A stretch of 38,288 nucleotides of DNA from Paenactinomyces guangxiensis (GCF_016055185.1 NZ_JAECVR010000028.1:1-38288); one strand, 5' to 3'; shown: positions 1 to 8,219, counted from the first letter of the stretch. Program-made: numbers and translations. Notes: generated by a model not told the origin, from the sequence alone.

Positions 1-12
1 AGACTGAGTTTC

Positions 13-109
13 TTAAGTTTTGCCTTTTTTAGATAACAGGGGCTTTATAATTTCCAATTTCCCTGTTTCAATGGCTTGACATATTACCGCAGGACTTTTA
101 GGATAATTT
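13..109 (-). other. short open frame, possible gene remnant
   Basis: Read on the minus strand, this stretch is open for about 32 codons and ends at a TAA (complement of 13-15). It contains a plausible amphipathic segment (AIETGKLEIIKPLL). It has no ATG, GTG or TTG start with a ribosome site and begins just past the stop of the YheC/D-type gene, one frame away. It could be the tail of a longer ancestral C-terminus, the remnant of another gene, or chance. I do not recognise a family. Confidence 0.15.
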
Positions 110-1164
110 AATCATCATTAGTCAAACCAGTTGCTTTCATCGATTTATGTTTGTTTGCTAAATATATTGCATAATGTATGGAATATTTCGCGGCATCAAG
201 CTCCAGATAATAGACGGGTGGAAGTGAAGGACGCCAATTCACTTCATAAAGCCAGATGTTTTGATTGGAATCCATCCCCACATCAATACCAAGCTCGTTA
301 AAGGATTTATGACTGATTTCATCCATATGTTGAGCTAATCCGAGCGCAAATTCTTTAAGAGACTGGAGGACAAATCAAATGATGCTCTCCGAATTCTTGA
401 ATCAGGAAGTGATCTAATTTGCAAGTATATCCTCCGCTGGCCAAATTGGTTACAAGTCTTCCAGAAGAAGCGATTCGGGGGTAAATGGCTGTGATGACCC
501 ATTTTCCCTCTCCGTTTTTTTGTACCAGTAAACGGAAATCATAAGCCATGCCGGACTTCGTTTTACATGCAAGGTAAGGCTGAATCAGGTATTTCTTTTC
601 AGATAATAGGTTGGTTATGAATTCTGTCAGGGATTCCTTGCTATGAGATGTGGAATGGTTTTGTTCAAGAACTGTATAGCCAGTTTCATTTTTGTCAATA
701 AAAACAATTCCTTTGCCTTGACATCCTGGTACTGGTTTAACAACTACTTTTTTATAAATATCCAGTGATTGAAAAACGGTTTGGGGATTTGTAATTATCG
801 TGGTGGGAAGAAGGAACCGGGAAAATTTTTTATGATCCTTTAATCGCTGGTATACAGTGATTTTGTTGCCGACAGCATGACTTGTGAAGGGAATCTGTTC
901 AGATAGTTTCTGGTGAATTTTGCGGGTTTTATGGCTGACAGCCTTTCCTGCATTGTAAATAACATCGGGAAATGGCATGTTTTTTTCGGTCCATTTTCCC
1001 TTTTCCAATACTTTCCCTTGAATCATTTTATTTATAAAATTTACTTTTCGAGGAGTAAAATAGAAAAATTCAACCCCTTCCGCCCTGGCTACAGCAGCAA
1101 ACGCGTAGAACTTTAAAACTTTTCTGGGATCTGACCGATGATGAAGCATTCCAATTAACGTCAT
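108..1164 (-). pseudogene. YheC/YheD-type ATP-grasp protein, frameshifted
   Basis: Two consecutive minus-strand frames together make one YheC/YheD-family protein of about 350 residues; this family is known as endospore coat-associated. The first frame (1164 down to 355) starts at an ATG behind AAGGAGG and carries the ATP-grasp core: VVVKPVPGCQGKGIVF, YLIQPYL, a DFRLLVQ strand, and YPRIASSGRLVTNLASGG. It then runs into TAA at 355-357. The adjacent frame is open from about 374 down to 108 and continues the fold with FNELGIDVGMD and the metal-binding strand WLYEVNWRPSLP. The shift falls near 372-385. Without the second part the ATP-grasp site loses its final Mg-binding Glu/Asn, so the product should be inactive if the break is real. 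It lies 12 bp downstream of another ATP-grasp gene, so the two probably share a transcript. A one-base sequencing error is the alternative. Confidence 0.75.
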
Positions 1165-1176
1165 CGTTTTTCCTCC

Positions 1177-2397
1177 TTATGAAATCAAATGGAATTGAAT
1201 TTCTTTTGCTGCTGTTTTAGCAATTCGTTTCGCTTCTTCTTTCGTCAAAGATGCCGCCATGACATAAGCGTATCGATGTCCCATAGACCAGGGAGGATGT
1301 ACATACTTTCCTTTCTTCGGTTTAATATAAACTTCTCTGACTCCCTCGTAATTCAAGGCTTTGTTTTTTCCGGTTACTTTTTGAAGGATTCCTTCAGCAG
1401 GTAAAATGATATGTTGGGTAAATACGAACTTTTCATATTTTTTTTTCAGTGTTGGCTTTTCCCCCAGAGCTATTTTTAGAATCTGTTGGGCAAGGTTTAT
1501 TCCATATGCTTCTTCAATCATTCGATTCATGGCTGTACCCGAGATTCGGGGATTGATTTCGATCAACTTCCACTGGTTATTATAAAGTCGTAATTCCAGA
1601 TGACAGGCTCCGTTTTCCATGCCAAATTTTCTAATAATAGACCTAACGGCTTTAGAAATGCTTTCGTATAAATCATCCGGCACTTTTGCCAGTAGAGAGT
1701 ATCCTGTAATGATAAAAGGCGGATCTTTTGTGATTTCTTGTTCTAAAATGGCAACAATGTTGACTTCATTTTGGTAAACGAGTGCTTCTACAAGATATTG
1801 GGAGGCTTCGATATATTCTTCCAGAAGAATTGACCTCCCGGGATATTTGTCTGAAAATTTTTTGATATATTTATCAAGTTCAAGTTTGTTTTCAGCTTTT
1901 AGAACATCCTTTGAACCTGTTGAACACGGTGGCTTGATGATGATGGGAAAGTGCAGATTGAATTGTTTGAGAAGAGAAAATAGTTCCATGCCCTCTTCAT
2001 AGACGGCAAAAGGGATATTAAAAGGAGCCTCTTGTAGAGTTTGACGGCTTTCTATTTTATTTTCCATTTTAAAAATCGCGTCTGTCGAAAGCCTTTTCCC
2101 GCAAAACTCTTCACAAAGAAGGGCGGCCGTATAAACATTGGAATTTATAAAACTAACGATGGTATGAATCAGTTTTCCATCTGTTTGCAGATCCTTGATT
2201 TTTTCTCTCATTGCCTCTTTATCATCCAGATCAATATAGACCATTTCATGAATATCAGGAAAGTTTGCCCGATCAGACATGAGGGACTGACGCTGTGTAA
2301 AAAGAACTGTGAAGTATCCAAGCTGATCTGCCGCTCGAATCGCTTCCCGACTTGAACCGGACTTATAGGAGTCTATGAAAATAATGGTTCGCATCAT
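1177..2397 (-). CDS. ATP-grasp ligase-like protein
   Basis: This 406-residue protein has the layout of the carboxylate-amine ligase branch of ATP-grasp enzymes (carbamoyl-phosphate synthase or L-amino-acid ligase type). Residues 1-95 form a Rossmann-like pre-ATP-grasp domain (RTIIFIDSYKSGS). The nucleotide-binding loop is at 151-165 (PIIIKPPCSTGSKDV), LLEEYIEA at 191-198, HLELRL at about 266-271, and the Mg-binding EINPRISGT at 280-288. A C-terminal domain follows to 406. The key ATP-grasp lysine, glutamates and asparagine are visible. The first ATG (2397) is preceded by AAGGAAG; a second ATG follows directly. By family, it should join a carboxylate to an amine through an acyl-phosphate. The substrate cannot be told. 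It is followed 12 bp on by the YheC/D-type gene, which suggests a spore-related peptide or coat modification role (inference). Confidence 0.75.
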   Translation of the reverse strand: MMRTIIFIDSYKSGSSREAIRAADQLGYFTVLFTQRQSLMSDRANFPDIHEMVYIDLDDKEAMREKIKDLQTDGKLIHTIVSFINSNVYTAALLCEEFCGKRLSTDAIFKMENKIESRQTLQEAPFNIPFAVYEEGMELFSLLKQFNLHFPIIIKPPCSTGSKDVLKAENKLELDKYIKKFSDKYPGRSILLEEYIEASQYLVEALVYQNEVNIVAILEQEITKDPPFIITGYSLLAKVPDDLYESISKAVRSIIRKFGMENGACHLELRLYNNQWKLIEINPRISGTAMNRMIEEAYGINLAQQILKIALGEKPTLKKKYEKFVFTQHIILPAEGILQKVTGKNKALNYEGVREVYIKPKKGKYVHPPWSMGHRYAYVMAASLTKEEAKRIAKTAAKEIQFHLIS

Positions 2398-2714
2398 TGA
2401 TTCAGTTCTTCCTTTCAGTTTTAATGAGTGGTATGATAATCTTATTTTTTAAAAAATGTCTCTTCGTTACCAGTTCGTGATTTTTGATAGATTTTCCACT
2501 GGAGAGATCAAATCACTGATCATAGGACAAGTGTTCGGTTAGGGAATGATCCGTGACTCCAAACCGTTCAACTATTCCTTTTTCAGTTCCCTGGGGGTGA
2601 AAGTCAAGTCTCCCGCCAGACAGATGATGGTGTAATGGAATTTATGTCTGACAGATAAAACCTACTTTTCTTCTGGCTATATGATTAAGCCATTGCCCCT
2701 TCAACATGTGAAAA

Positions 2715-2760
2715 TAACCTCCGATACCAGTCTATGAAATACCAGTATTCATAGAGGTTA
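2715..2760. repeat. compound inverted repeat with internal direct repeat
   Basis: TCTATGAA (2731-2738) pairs perfectly with TTCATAGA (2748-2755). Outside it, TAACC (2715-2719) pairs with GGTTA (2756-2760), leaving an 11-base bulge on the left arm. ATACCAG occurs twice, in the bulge (2724-2730) and in the loop (2739-2745). No T tract follows directly, so it does not look like a simple terminator. It may be a structured RNA piece or the end of a lost mobile element. Confidence 0.45.
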
Positions 2761-3194
2761 CTCACTTTCATTAGCAAGGATGCTGAATTCAATTCACATG
2801 CAGTCACCAAGTTACAATTTGGTTCCAGAATAGCGGCATTCCAACGTGAGAATAATTAGAAAAGGGAGGGCGTTTTTTTTAGAAATGGTTCTCAAAGAAA
2901 CGTAATCATCTCATAAAAGGACAATAAAATTCTCGAATTTTCAATAATATATGTTTACGTTCATGTTTATTGTATGAATTGTTTTTTTTAATGTCGTAGG
3001 TAGTACACCTATTTTAAGTTTTTTGATGAGGGTTTTTCGAAGCAGGTGTTCATTTTGATCAAAATAGAGAAAGTCTTTGGAATAAATCAATATCAGCATC
3101 ATTTAAAGCATTTTCTGGAAAATGGGTTTTCAGGATCATAAAGAGAGAGTCTTTTTTTACTTATCTCCAGCTGTAAAGAGGATCAAAGCTAAAG

Positions 3195-3226
3195 TAAAAA
3201 GCAGAGGCCTTTGGTGCCCCCGCTTT
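3195..3226 (-). terminator. intrinsic terminator of the 61-aa gene
   Basis: On the minus strand, AAAGC-G-GGGGC pairs with GCCTC-T-GCTTT around a short loop, and a T run follows. It sits directly downstream of the stop codon at 3238. Confidence 0.65.
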
Positions 3227-3237
3227 GCCGTGTCTGA

Positions 3238-3423
3238 TCACGTTTTCTCCACATAAGTGACTTTATCTGTAAAGATGAGCAGCTCTTTAACGTTTTCCAC
3301 AGGTATATAGAGGCGTTTGGACAGATGAGGTTCCAATTTTAGTTTATTATAAACAAACTCAGCTGCTTCTCCGGTCAAGTTTAAACAGTCTCCGCCGACA
3401 AAATATACTTTACAATTGATCAT
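3238..3423 (-). CDS. small hypothetical protein, 61 aa
   Basis: The start is placed at the ATG at 3423 because GGGAGG lies 8 bases upstream of it; a start 36 bases further up (3459) has no ribosome site. The product opens with MINCKVYFVGGDCLNLTG and ends in a charged tail. It reads as a small alternating beta/alpha protein, with a hydrophobic strand, then a helix (GEAAEFVYNKLK), then a strand pair (RLYIPVENVKELLIF). There is no signal peptide or membrane segment. I do not recognise the family. It has its own terminator and stands alone, divergent from the acyl-CoA ligase gene. Confidence 0.6.
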   Translation of the reverse strand: MINCKVYFVGGDCLNLTGEAAEFVYNKLKLEPHLSKRLYIPVENVKELLIFTDKVTYVEKT

Positions 3424-3512
3424 GAACTTCGCCTCCCTGGAAGACAAATAATTTCCCAACCTAAAATATTCTCATCTTTCACATTTTACTAATGGATGGA
3501 TTCGTTTGTCGA

Positions 3513-3526
3513 TGGAAACGCTTACA
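3513..3526 (+). promoter_or_regulatory. cre-like CcpA operator
   Basis: TGGAAACGCTTACA matches the Bacillus catabolite-responsive element consensus TGWAARCGYTWNCW at all but the third position. It lies 87 bases upstream of the acyl-CoA ligase start, in the right place for carbon catabolite repression of fatty-acid use. The site is also 90 bases upstream of the divergent small gene, so it could act on either. Confidence 0.6.
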
Positions 3527-3613
3527 TTTTAATTTTTCCTTGAGCGATAAGTCAGAAAATTATGTTATAAATAAAGAGTAGGGTTAACCATCCTATTGGA
3601 GGTGCTAGCGAAG

Positions 3614-5188
3614 ATGATTCTTACCAAAGGTTTACAGATTTCTGCCAAAAATCATGCCAGGCAAATGGCTATTGTTGGTGGGGATATCCGTCTTACGTAT
3701 CAACAGTTTGCGGATCGGGTCAGCCAGTTGAAACAAGCTTTGCTCCATCAAGGGATCGGGAAAGGGGACCCGGTAGCACTGCTTCTTTTCAATGACTTCC
3801 GTTACCTGGAGCTATTCTATGCCGTAACCGCCATTGGCGCGATTGTCATCCCTTTAAATACTCGGTTAACTTTGCCTGAAGTGATCGAACTTCTGCAAGA
3901 TTCAGAGCCGAAAGCATTGTTTTTTCATCGGGAATTTAGTGGTTGGGTTCAGCAGATCGCCAGAAAAATCCTCTCCTTGCAATCGTTTGTGCTGGCAGAA
4001 AAGAATAAGGAGGAGGGACCGGACTATGTCAGATTATATGAAGATCTGATTAGTGAATGGCAGCCCCAACCGCTCACATTTGACCGGGTGGAACCGGATG
4101 ATGTAGCCGGGCTATTTTATACCGGAGGGACTACTGGGCGTTCCAAAGGGGTGATGCTCACCCATGCAAATCTGGTTAGTAATGCCTATCATGCAGCCAT
4201 TATGTTCAGATTTGATCAGGGAACCCGTTACCTGCATGCAGGACCGATGTTTCATCTCGCCGATGGGGCTTGTACCTTTGCCGTCACCCTGGTTGGCGGA
4301 ACCCATTATCATCTGCGCACCTTCCATCCTCAAGCATTTTTGAAGCTGGTGGATCAGGAAAAACCCAATGCAGTTTTGCTCGTTCCCACGATGGTTAATA
4401 TGCTGGTAAACGAACCAGCGCTCAACCAATATGATCCTAAATCGATTCAAACACTGATCTACGGAGGATCTCCGATGCCGGTTGAAGTGTTAAAAAAAGT
4501 AAAGTCTGTCTGGCCTCATGCCCAGTTTATTCAGGGTTACGGAATGACAGAGGCATCACCGCTCGTAACAATGCTGCTCGGAAAAGACCATATAATCGGG
4601 GGTACAGAAAAAGAGGAAAAACGGCTCTCTTCCGCCGGACAAGCCATTGTCGGAGTTCAGGTGAAAATTGTTGACCCTGACGGAAACGAAACAAAAATCG
4701 GTGAGGTGGGGGAGCTGATCGTCCAGGGCCCCAATGTGATGAAAGGGTATTGGAACAGGCCTGAAGAGACCGCGGCAGCATTGCGAGGCGGCTGGTACTA
4801 CACCGGGGATATGGCGTACCGGGATGAGGATCATTATTTCTATGTGGTTGATCGCAAAAAAGATATGATTGTCACCGGCGGGGAGAATGTCTATTCGGTT
4901 GAGGTGGAACAGTCTCTTTACACACACCCGGATGTGCGGGAAGCCGTTGTGATCGGAGTCCCCGACCCTGTGTGGGGGGAAGTGGTGAAAGCCATTGTGG
5001 TAAAGAAGGAGAAAAGCTCTTTAACCGGGAAAAATTTGATCGATTACGCCCGGCAACGGCTGGCCGGTTTTAAAGTGCCGAAAAGCGTCGACTTTGTAAC
5101 GGAATTGCCGAAGAGCGGTGCCGGAAAGATCTTAAAACGGAAGTTGCGTGAACCTTATTGGGAGAGTTATGATAAGCGGGTAAACTAG
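3614..5188 (+). CDS. acyl-CoA ligase (AMP-forming)
   Basis: This 524-residue adenylate-forming enzyme should activate a fatty or other carboxylic acid to acyl-AMP and then acyl-CoA in the cytosol. The start chosen is the ATG at 3614, 11 bases after GGAGG (3598-3602); an in-frame TTG at 3596 lies on the ribosome site itself. The phosphate-binding loop YTGGTTGRSKGV lies near residues 170-181, the A5 motif QGYGMTEASP near 306-315, the A7 motif YYTGDMAYRDEDHYF near 395-409 with the D of the YTGD box, the A8 hinge DRKKDMIVTGGENVYS near 413-428, and the catalytic lysine in PKSGAGKILKR near the C-terminus. The length is normal for medium- and long-chain acyl-CoA synthetases. It stands alone between a cre-like site and a terminator, so it is probably catabolic. 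The exact chain length cannot be told. Confidence 0.88.
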   Translation: MILTKGLQISAKNHARQMAIVGGDIRLTYQQFADRVSQLKQALLHQGIGKGDPVALLLFNDFRYLELFYAVTAIGAIVIPLNTRLTLPEVIELLQDSEPKALFFHREFSGWVQQIARKILSLQSFVLAEKNKEEGPDYVRLYEDLISEWQPQPLTFDRVEPDDVAGLFYTGGTTGRSKGVMLTHANLVSNAYHAAIMFRFDQGTRYLHAGPMFHLADGACTFAVTLVGGTHYHLRTFHPQAFLKLVDQEKPNAVLLVPTMVNMLVNEPALNQYDPKSIQTLIYGGSPMPVEVLKKVKSVWPHAQFIQGYGMTEASPLVTMLLGKDHIIGGTEKEEKRLSSAGQAIVGVQVKIVDPDGNETKIGEVGELIVQGPNVMKGYWNRPEETAAALRGGWYYTGDMAYRDEDHYFYVVDRKKDMIVTGGENVYSVEVEQSLYTHPDVREAVVIGVPDPVWGEVVKAIVVKKEKSSLTGKNLIDYARQRLAGFKVPKSVDFVTELPKSGAGKILKRKLREPYWESYDKRVN

Positions 5189-5265
5189 GAGTTGCAGAAA
5201 AATAACCTTTACATTTTCATTTACCCTTTTTCGATGATTCATAAATAGAAAACCAGTTTCACTTA

Positions 5266-5291
5266 GAAAAAGGGGGCGTTGCCCCTTTTTT
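5266..5291 (+). terminator. intrinsic terminator after acyl-CoA ligase
   Basis: AAAAAGGGG and CCCCTTTTT form a near-perfect stem around GCGTTG and end in T6. The symmetry could let it work in both directions. Confidence 0.85.
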
Positions 5292-5321
5292 GTGTTTGTA
5301 GATTTAGCAGGAGGGGATTAA

Positions 5322-5876
5322 ATGAGCCAGAAAATAGCGATTGTAACTGGGGCAAGTCGTTTAAAAGGAATTGGGGCGGCAATTTGTCACGCATTAGCTG
5401 ATGCAGGGTTGAGTATTTTTTTTACTTATTGGAGCCGTTATGATCAAGAGGGATTGGGGATTGAACAAGGGGAGCCGGAACAGTTGAAACAAGATATAAG
5501 ACGGAAAGGTGTGAACTGCCAAAGTTTAGAGTTGGATTTATCGCAGGAACACCAACTTCAACCATTGATCACAAACGTTCGCAACAAAATGGGGGAACCG
5601 GATGTTCTCGTAAATAATGCTGTGTATTCTGTGAATGGTGATTATCAAACAATAACTGCGCGGGAATTAGATGCACATTATGCCGTTAACATTCGGGCTG
5701 TTGTGATGCTGAGCGTTGAATTTGCCCGGCAATTTCAAAAAGGAACGGGTGGGAGAATTATTAACCTCACTTCGGGACAGTCGCTTGGCCCTATGCCGGG
5801 AGAGCTTTGCCGGGGCAAGTTACTATTCCGGTCTGACAGGATTTTTGAAAAGACCCTGTTTAAAATTCGCATTTAA
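5322..5876 (+). pseudogene. SDR oxidoreductase, decayed and 3'-truncated
   Basis: The frame starts at an ATG behind AGGAGGGG and encodes the first two-thirds of a classical short-chain dehydrogenase: cofactor loop VTGASRLKGIGAA (about 8-20), VNNAVYS (about 98-104), HYAVNIRA, and the catalytic serine strand IINLTSGQSLGPMPGEL (about 145-161). Homologs continue at once with the catalytic Tyr-x3-Lys, but here the reading falls apart. A neighbouring frame carries SGLTGF and the original frame then resumes with EKTLFK before stopping, which implies at least two indels. Tyr and Lys are absent, as are about 75 C-terminal residues. The stop overlaps the 3' end of the convergent GNAT gene by 4 bases, so the tail was probably deleted. 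An active enzyme is very unlikely. Confidence 0.75.
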
Positions 5877-6346
5877 ATTATTTTTTTAACAAATAAAACT
5901 CTGTCATTTCCCGGTCCGTCATAATCTTTGTGAACAGGTACTCCGTCTACTTCAATATCGCCTTTTTCCATGACAAAACCCATCCGGGTGTGATAAACGA
6001 TGGAAACCTTATTCACAGGTGAAGTAATACAGCGAACCGTGTGACACCCTCTTTCTTCCACCCGGTCAAAAAATTGATTGTATAAATGTTTCCCAATCTT
6101 TCGCCGCCTGTAATCCGGGTGTACGCCAACAAAGTGTATATAAGCTTCCCCGGGGTTAGTCTGAGAAATAAAGCCGATCAGAAAAGCGGTGATTTGTCCA
6201 TCTTCTTCGATTACAAATGAAGTATCTTGAAAATAAGTAAAAAACAACCTGGGCAGCAGGCCGGACATATGCCGACCGCCCCACCACTCGTCAACTACGG
6301 CAATAATGGAAGTATGATCTGACTCTTGAAGCTTTCTTATGTTCAT
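5873..6346 (-). CDS. GNAT-family N-acetyltransferase
   Basis: The protein has 157 residues from the ATG at 6346, which has CAGGTG 12 bases upstream and opens with MNIRKLQESD, a typical GNAT start. A TTG 42 bases further up is possible but less likely. The acetyl-CoA pyrophosphate-binding motif A is clear (FVGVHPDYRRRKIGKHLY, near residues 86-103, with the R-x-x-K-I-G loop). It is preceded by the beta-4 strand ITAFLIGFISQ and followed by NKVSIVYHTRMGF, the usual motif B region with its tyrosine. It should transfer acetyl from acetyl-CoA to an amine; the substrate is unknown. It is convergent with the decayed dehydrogenase and next to the left end of the insertion element. Confidence 0.8.
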   Translation of the reverse strand: MNIRKLQESDHTSIIAVVDEWWGGRHMSGLLPRLFFTYFQDTSFVIEEDGQITAFLIGFISQTNPGEAYIHFVGVHPDYRRRKIGKHLYNQFFDRVEERGCHTVRCITSPVNKVSIVYHTRMGFVMEKGDIEVDGVPVHKDYDGPGNDRVLFVKKII

Positions 6347-6443
6347 TTTTTGAATCGGCACCTGAAAGAATGTGCCTGCTCCTCTCAAATAATGTATTTA
6401 AGCCATCGGATCTTCTGACTTTATATCTTTGCGAGCGGGAAAA

Positions 6444-6464
6444 CCCCTAGCTTCAGCTATGGGG
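6444..6464 (+). repeat. left-end subterminal hairpin of the IS
   Basis: CCCC-TAGC-TTCA-GCTA-T-GGGG folds with one extrahelical T on the 3' arm, the feature TnpA dimers read in IS608-like elements. It matches the right-end hairpin in architecture. Confidence 0.75.
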
Positions 6465-6604
6465 ATGAGAGCGAGCGTCAGGCGAGGGAGGGGTGGTTTT
6501 TACCCCTCTTCGCAAGCCTGACCATCTTTTGTTCTCTTTTTTTTGTTTCTTCAATTAGATACTTTGAATCTATCTAATATTTGTTTTAAAATTAGCAATA
6601 GGTG

Positions 6605-7000
6605 ATGAATTTGAAAACTGTTCATAGTAATCGAAATGTAGTATTAACTGCAAGTATCTTGTGGTTTTTTGTCCCAAGTACCGACGGAAAGTATTCGTTC
6701 TGCATGTAAGGGATCGACTCGAAGAACTGTTCATACAAAAAGCAAAGGAGCTTAAAACCACAATTTCAAGTTTGGAGATCATGCCCGATCATGTACATTT
6801 GCTCATACCATGTGATCCCCAATTCGGCATACACAAGGTTGTCAAGCATCTCAAGGGATATATATCACGAGTATGAAGACAAGAGTTTCCACATCTGAAA
6901 CATCCCTTCCCTATGGACAAACTCCTATTTGGTTGCAACGATTGGAACGGTCACATTAAAAGGAGTCAAACAGTACATGGAGACTCAACCAAGGAGGTGA
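6605..7000 (+). pseudogene. tnpA: TnpA Y1 (HUH) transposase, broken
   Basis: Joined across frames, this region gives a protein of about 131 residues typical of IS200/IS605 TnpA. An ATG at 6605 opens MNLKTVHSNRNVV. A frameshift near 6643 moves to the frame with NCKYLVVFCPKYRRKVF. The HUH nickase motif is intact in MPDHVHLLIP. A TGA at 6874-6876 interrupts the frame after HLKGYISRV. The reading resumes with RQEFPHLK, shifts again near 6900, and continues with LWTNSYLVATIGTVTLKGV and the catalytic tyrosine in KQYMETQ, ending with TGA at 6998-7000. There are at least three lesions, yet both the HUH and Tyr residues remain, so decay is fairly recent. It lies 7 bases upstream of tnpB. Confidence 0.85.
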
Positions 7001-7007
7001 AGCCCAC

Positions 7008-8131
7008 ATGCACAAGGCATTTCAGTTTCGTTTGAATCCAACCAAAGAGCAAGCCATTCTCATCCATAAGTCAATGGGTTGCAGTCGTTTCACATTCAAT
7101 CATTTTCTAGCCAAGTGGAATGAACAATATGAGCAAACAGGGAAAGGGCTTACCTCTTGTGCTTCTCTTTTGACTCAGTTGAAGAAAGAGTTCGACTGGT
7201 TAAGAGAAGCAGACTCCACCTCGCTTCAAAACGCATTGAAGAACCTGGCTGATGCATTCTCTCGTTTCTTTAAAGGTCAGAATGATAAACCTCGCTTCAA
7301 AAGTCGCAAGAATCCCGTTCAATCCTACACCAGTCAATGCAACCATCCGAAAAATGGGAAACCAACGATTGAAGTAGCAGGGAACAAGATCAAGCTTCCT
7401 AAACTCGGTTGGGTGAATTCGCTAAATCTCGTGAAGTAGAAGGACGTATTCTTTCTGCTACAATTCGTCGGAGCCCATCAGGCAAATATTTTGTATCGGT
7501 TCTTTGTGAAGTGGATATCTGTCCCTGTGTTCCAGTCGATCCAGACAAAGCAGTTGGGATTGATCTAGGCTTAAAGGATTTCGCTATTCTTTCCAATGGT
7601 GAGAAAGAAAACACTCCAAAATACTTCAGAAAATACGAAAAGCAATTAGCGAAAGCCCAGCGAATCATGTCCAGACGCACCAAAGGCGGGTCAAATTGGC
7701 ACGAAGCACGAATCAAGACAGCTCGAATTCATGAGAAGATCACAAACGCCCGCCATGACTTTCTTCACAAGCTGTCTACCAGGCTGATTCACGAAAACCA
7801 AGTGATCAGCATCGAAGACTTACAAGTGAAGAACATGGTCAAGAATCACCATTTGGCTAAGTCTATCACGGATGCTTCATGGTCTGAGTTTGTATCCATG
7901 CTGGAATACAAAGCAAAATGGTATGGAAGAACCCTTGTAAAAGTGGGCAAAACCTTCCCATCCAGTCAGCGTTGTTCTTGTTGTGGATACAGAAACAAAG
8001 AAGTAAAAGAGCTGAAACTACGAGAATGGACATGCCCAGAGTGTAACGAGCATCATGATCGGGACATCAATGCTGCTAAAAACATTTTGCAAGAAGGTAT
8101 GAGATTCATCACCGTGGGACTCACGGTCTGA
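7008..8131 (+). pseudogene. tnpB: TnpB RuvC-like nuclease, single frameshift
   Basis: A ribosome site (AGGAGGTG) precedes the ATG at 7008. The first frame encodes the N-terminal helix-turn-helix and wedge region (MHKAFQFRLNPTKEQ, SRFTFNHFLAKWNEQY, RFFKGQNDKPRFKSRKN) and ends after KLPKLGWV. The frame then shifts by one base near 7416 (the sequence has GTGAATTC where GTGAAATTC would keep phase). It continues with [16 protein letters not shown], Ruv[14 protein letters not shown], the arginine-rich bridge, Ruv[14 protein letters not shown], a zinc finger (CSCCG and CPEC), and Ruv[15 protein letters not shown]. All three catalytic acidic residues are present. TnpB is an RNA-guided nuclease that uses the overlapping right-end RNA. 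Apart from this one deletion, the protein of about 373 residues is complete. Confidence 0.87.
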
Positions 8132-8219
8132 GCTTGGTCCATTTCTCTCGGTTGCGGGAGATTACCCAAGAATCCCCTGCGTTTACGCATGGGGAGTGGT
8201 CAAAGATCGTTACTTGAAC
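8110..8219 (+). ncRNA. predicted omega RNA (TnpB guide RNA)
   Basis: By analogy with known TnpB systems, the guide RNA covers the end of tnpB, the right end of the element and about 16 bases of flanking DNA. Here I see a hairpin ACCGTG/CACGGT (8111-8126), overlapping the tnpB stop, and a stem TCTC/GAGA around GGTTGCGG. The right-end hairpin follows at 8174-8194, then GTGGTCAA. The guide would be the flank from 8204, AGATCGTTACTTGAAC. The 5' boundary is approximate. Confidence 0.55.
8174..8194 (+). repeat. right-end subterminal hairpin of the IS
   Basis: CCCC-TGCG-TTTA-CGCA-T-GGGG has the same bulged T as the left end. It is preceded by GAAT and followed by GTGGTCAA, consistent with the guide and cleavage sequences of IS608-type right ends. 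Confidence 0.75.

Larger units (their letters stand above)
2398..3237. other. 840-bp gene-poor intergenic region
   Basis: I find no convincing gene here. It separates the minus-strand ATP-grasp pair from a small minus-strand gene, is AT-rich and holds several T tracts. A plus-strand frame ending in TAA at about 3138 is open for roughly 45 codons from about 3003 and reads protein-like (FILIKIEKVFGINQ), but it has no start codon or ribosome site and may be the remnant of a decayed gene. A strong hairpin lies at 2715-2760, and the terminator of the next minus-strand gene is at 3195-3226. Confidence 0.5.
6425..8203 (+). mobile_element. IS200/IS605-family element, IS608-like
   Basis: A Y1 transposase gene and a tnpB gene lie in tandem on the plus strand, bracketed by two hairpins of identical design. 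Each is CCCC, a 4-bp stem, a 4-base loop, the other strand, an unpaired T, then GGGG (6444-6464 and 8174-8194). GAAT stands directly before the right hairpin, and TCAA follows it 5 bases on (8200-8203). In IS608, GAAT is the right guide that pairs with a TCAA cleavage site. TTTAT (6420-6424) lies 19 bases before the left hairpin, the spacing I recall for IS608. The ends at 6424/6425 and 8203/8204 are therefore inferred. No terminal inverted repeats or target duplication are expected in this family. Both genes are frameshifted, so the copy cannot move by itself. Confidence 0.8.

Noticed and set aside
3547..3561. CodY-box-like sequence upstream of the acyl-CoA ligase
   Set aside because: Only 11 of 15 positions match the consensus, and only the right half is good; such matches are common in AT-rich DNA. 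A similar weak match near 2938 was dropped for the same reason.
7399..7716. Minus-strand open frame inside tnpB
   Set aside because: It is a shadow of tnpB, has no ribosome site, and the plus strand carries clear RuvC motifs.
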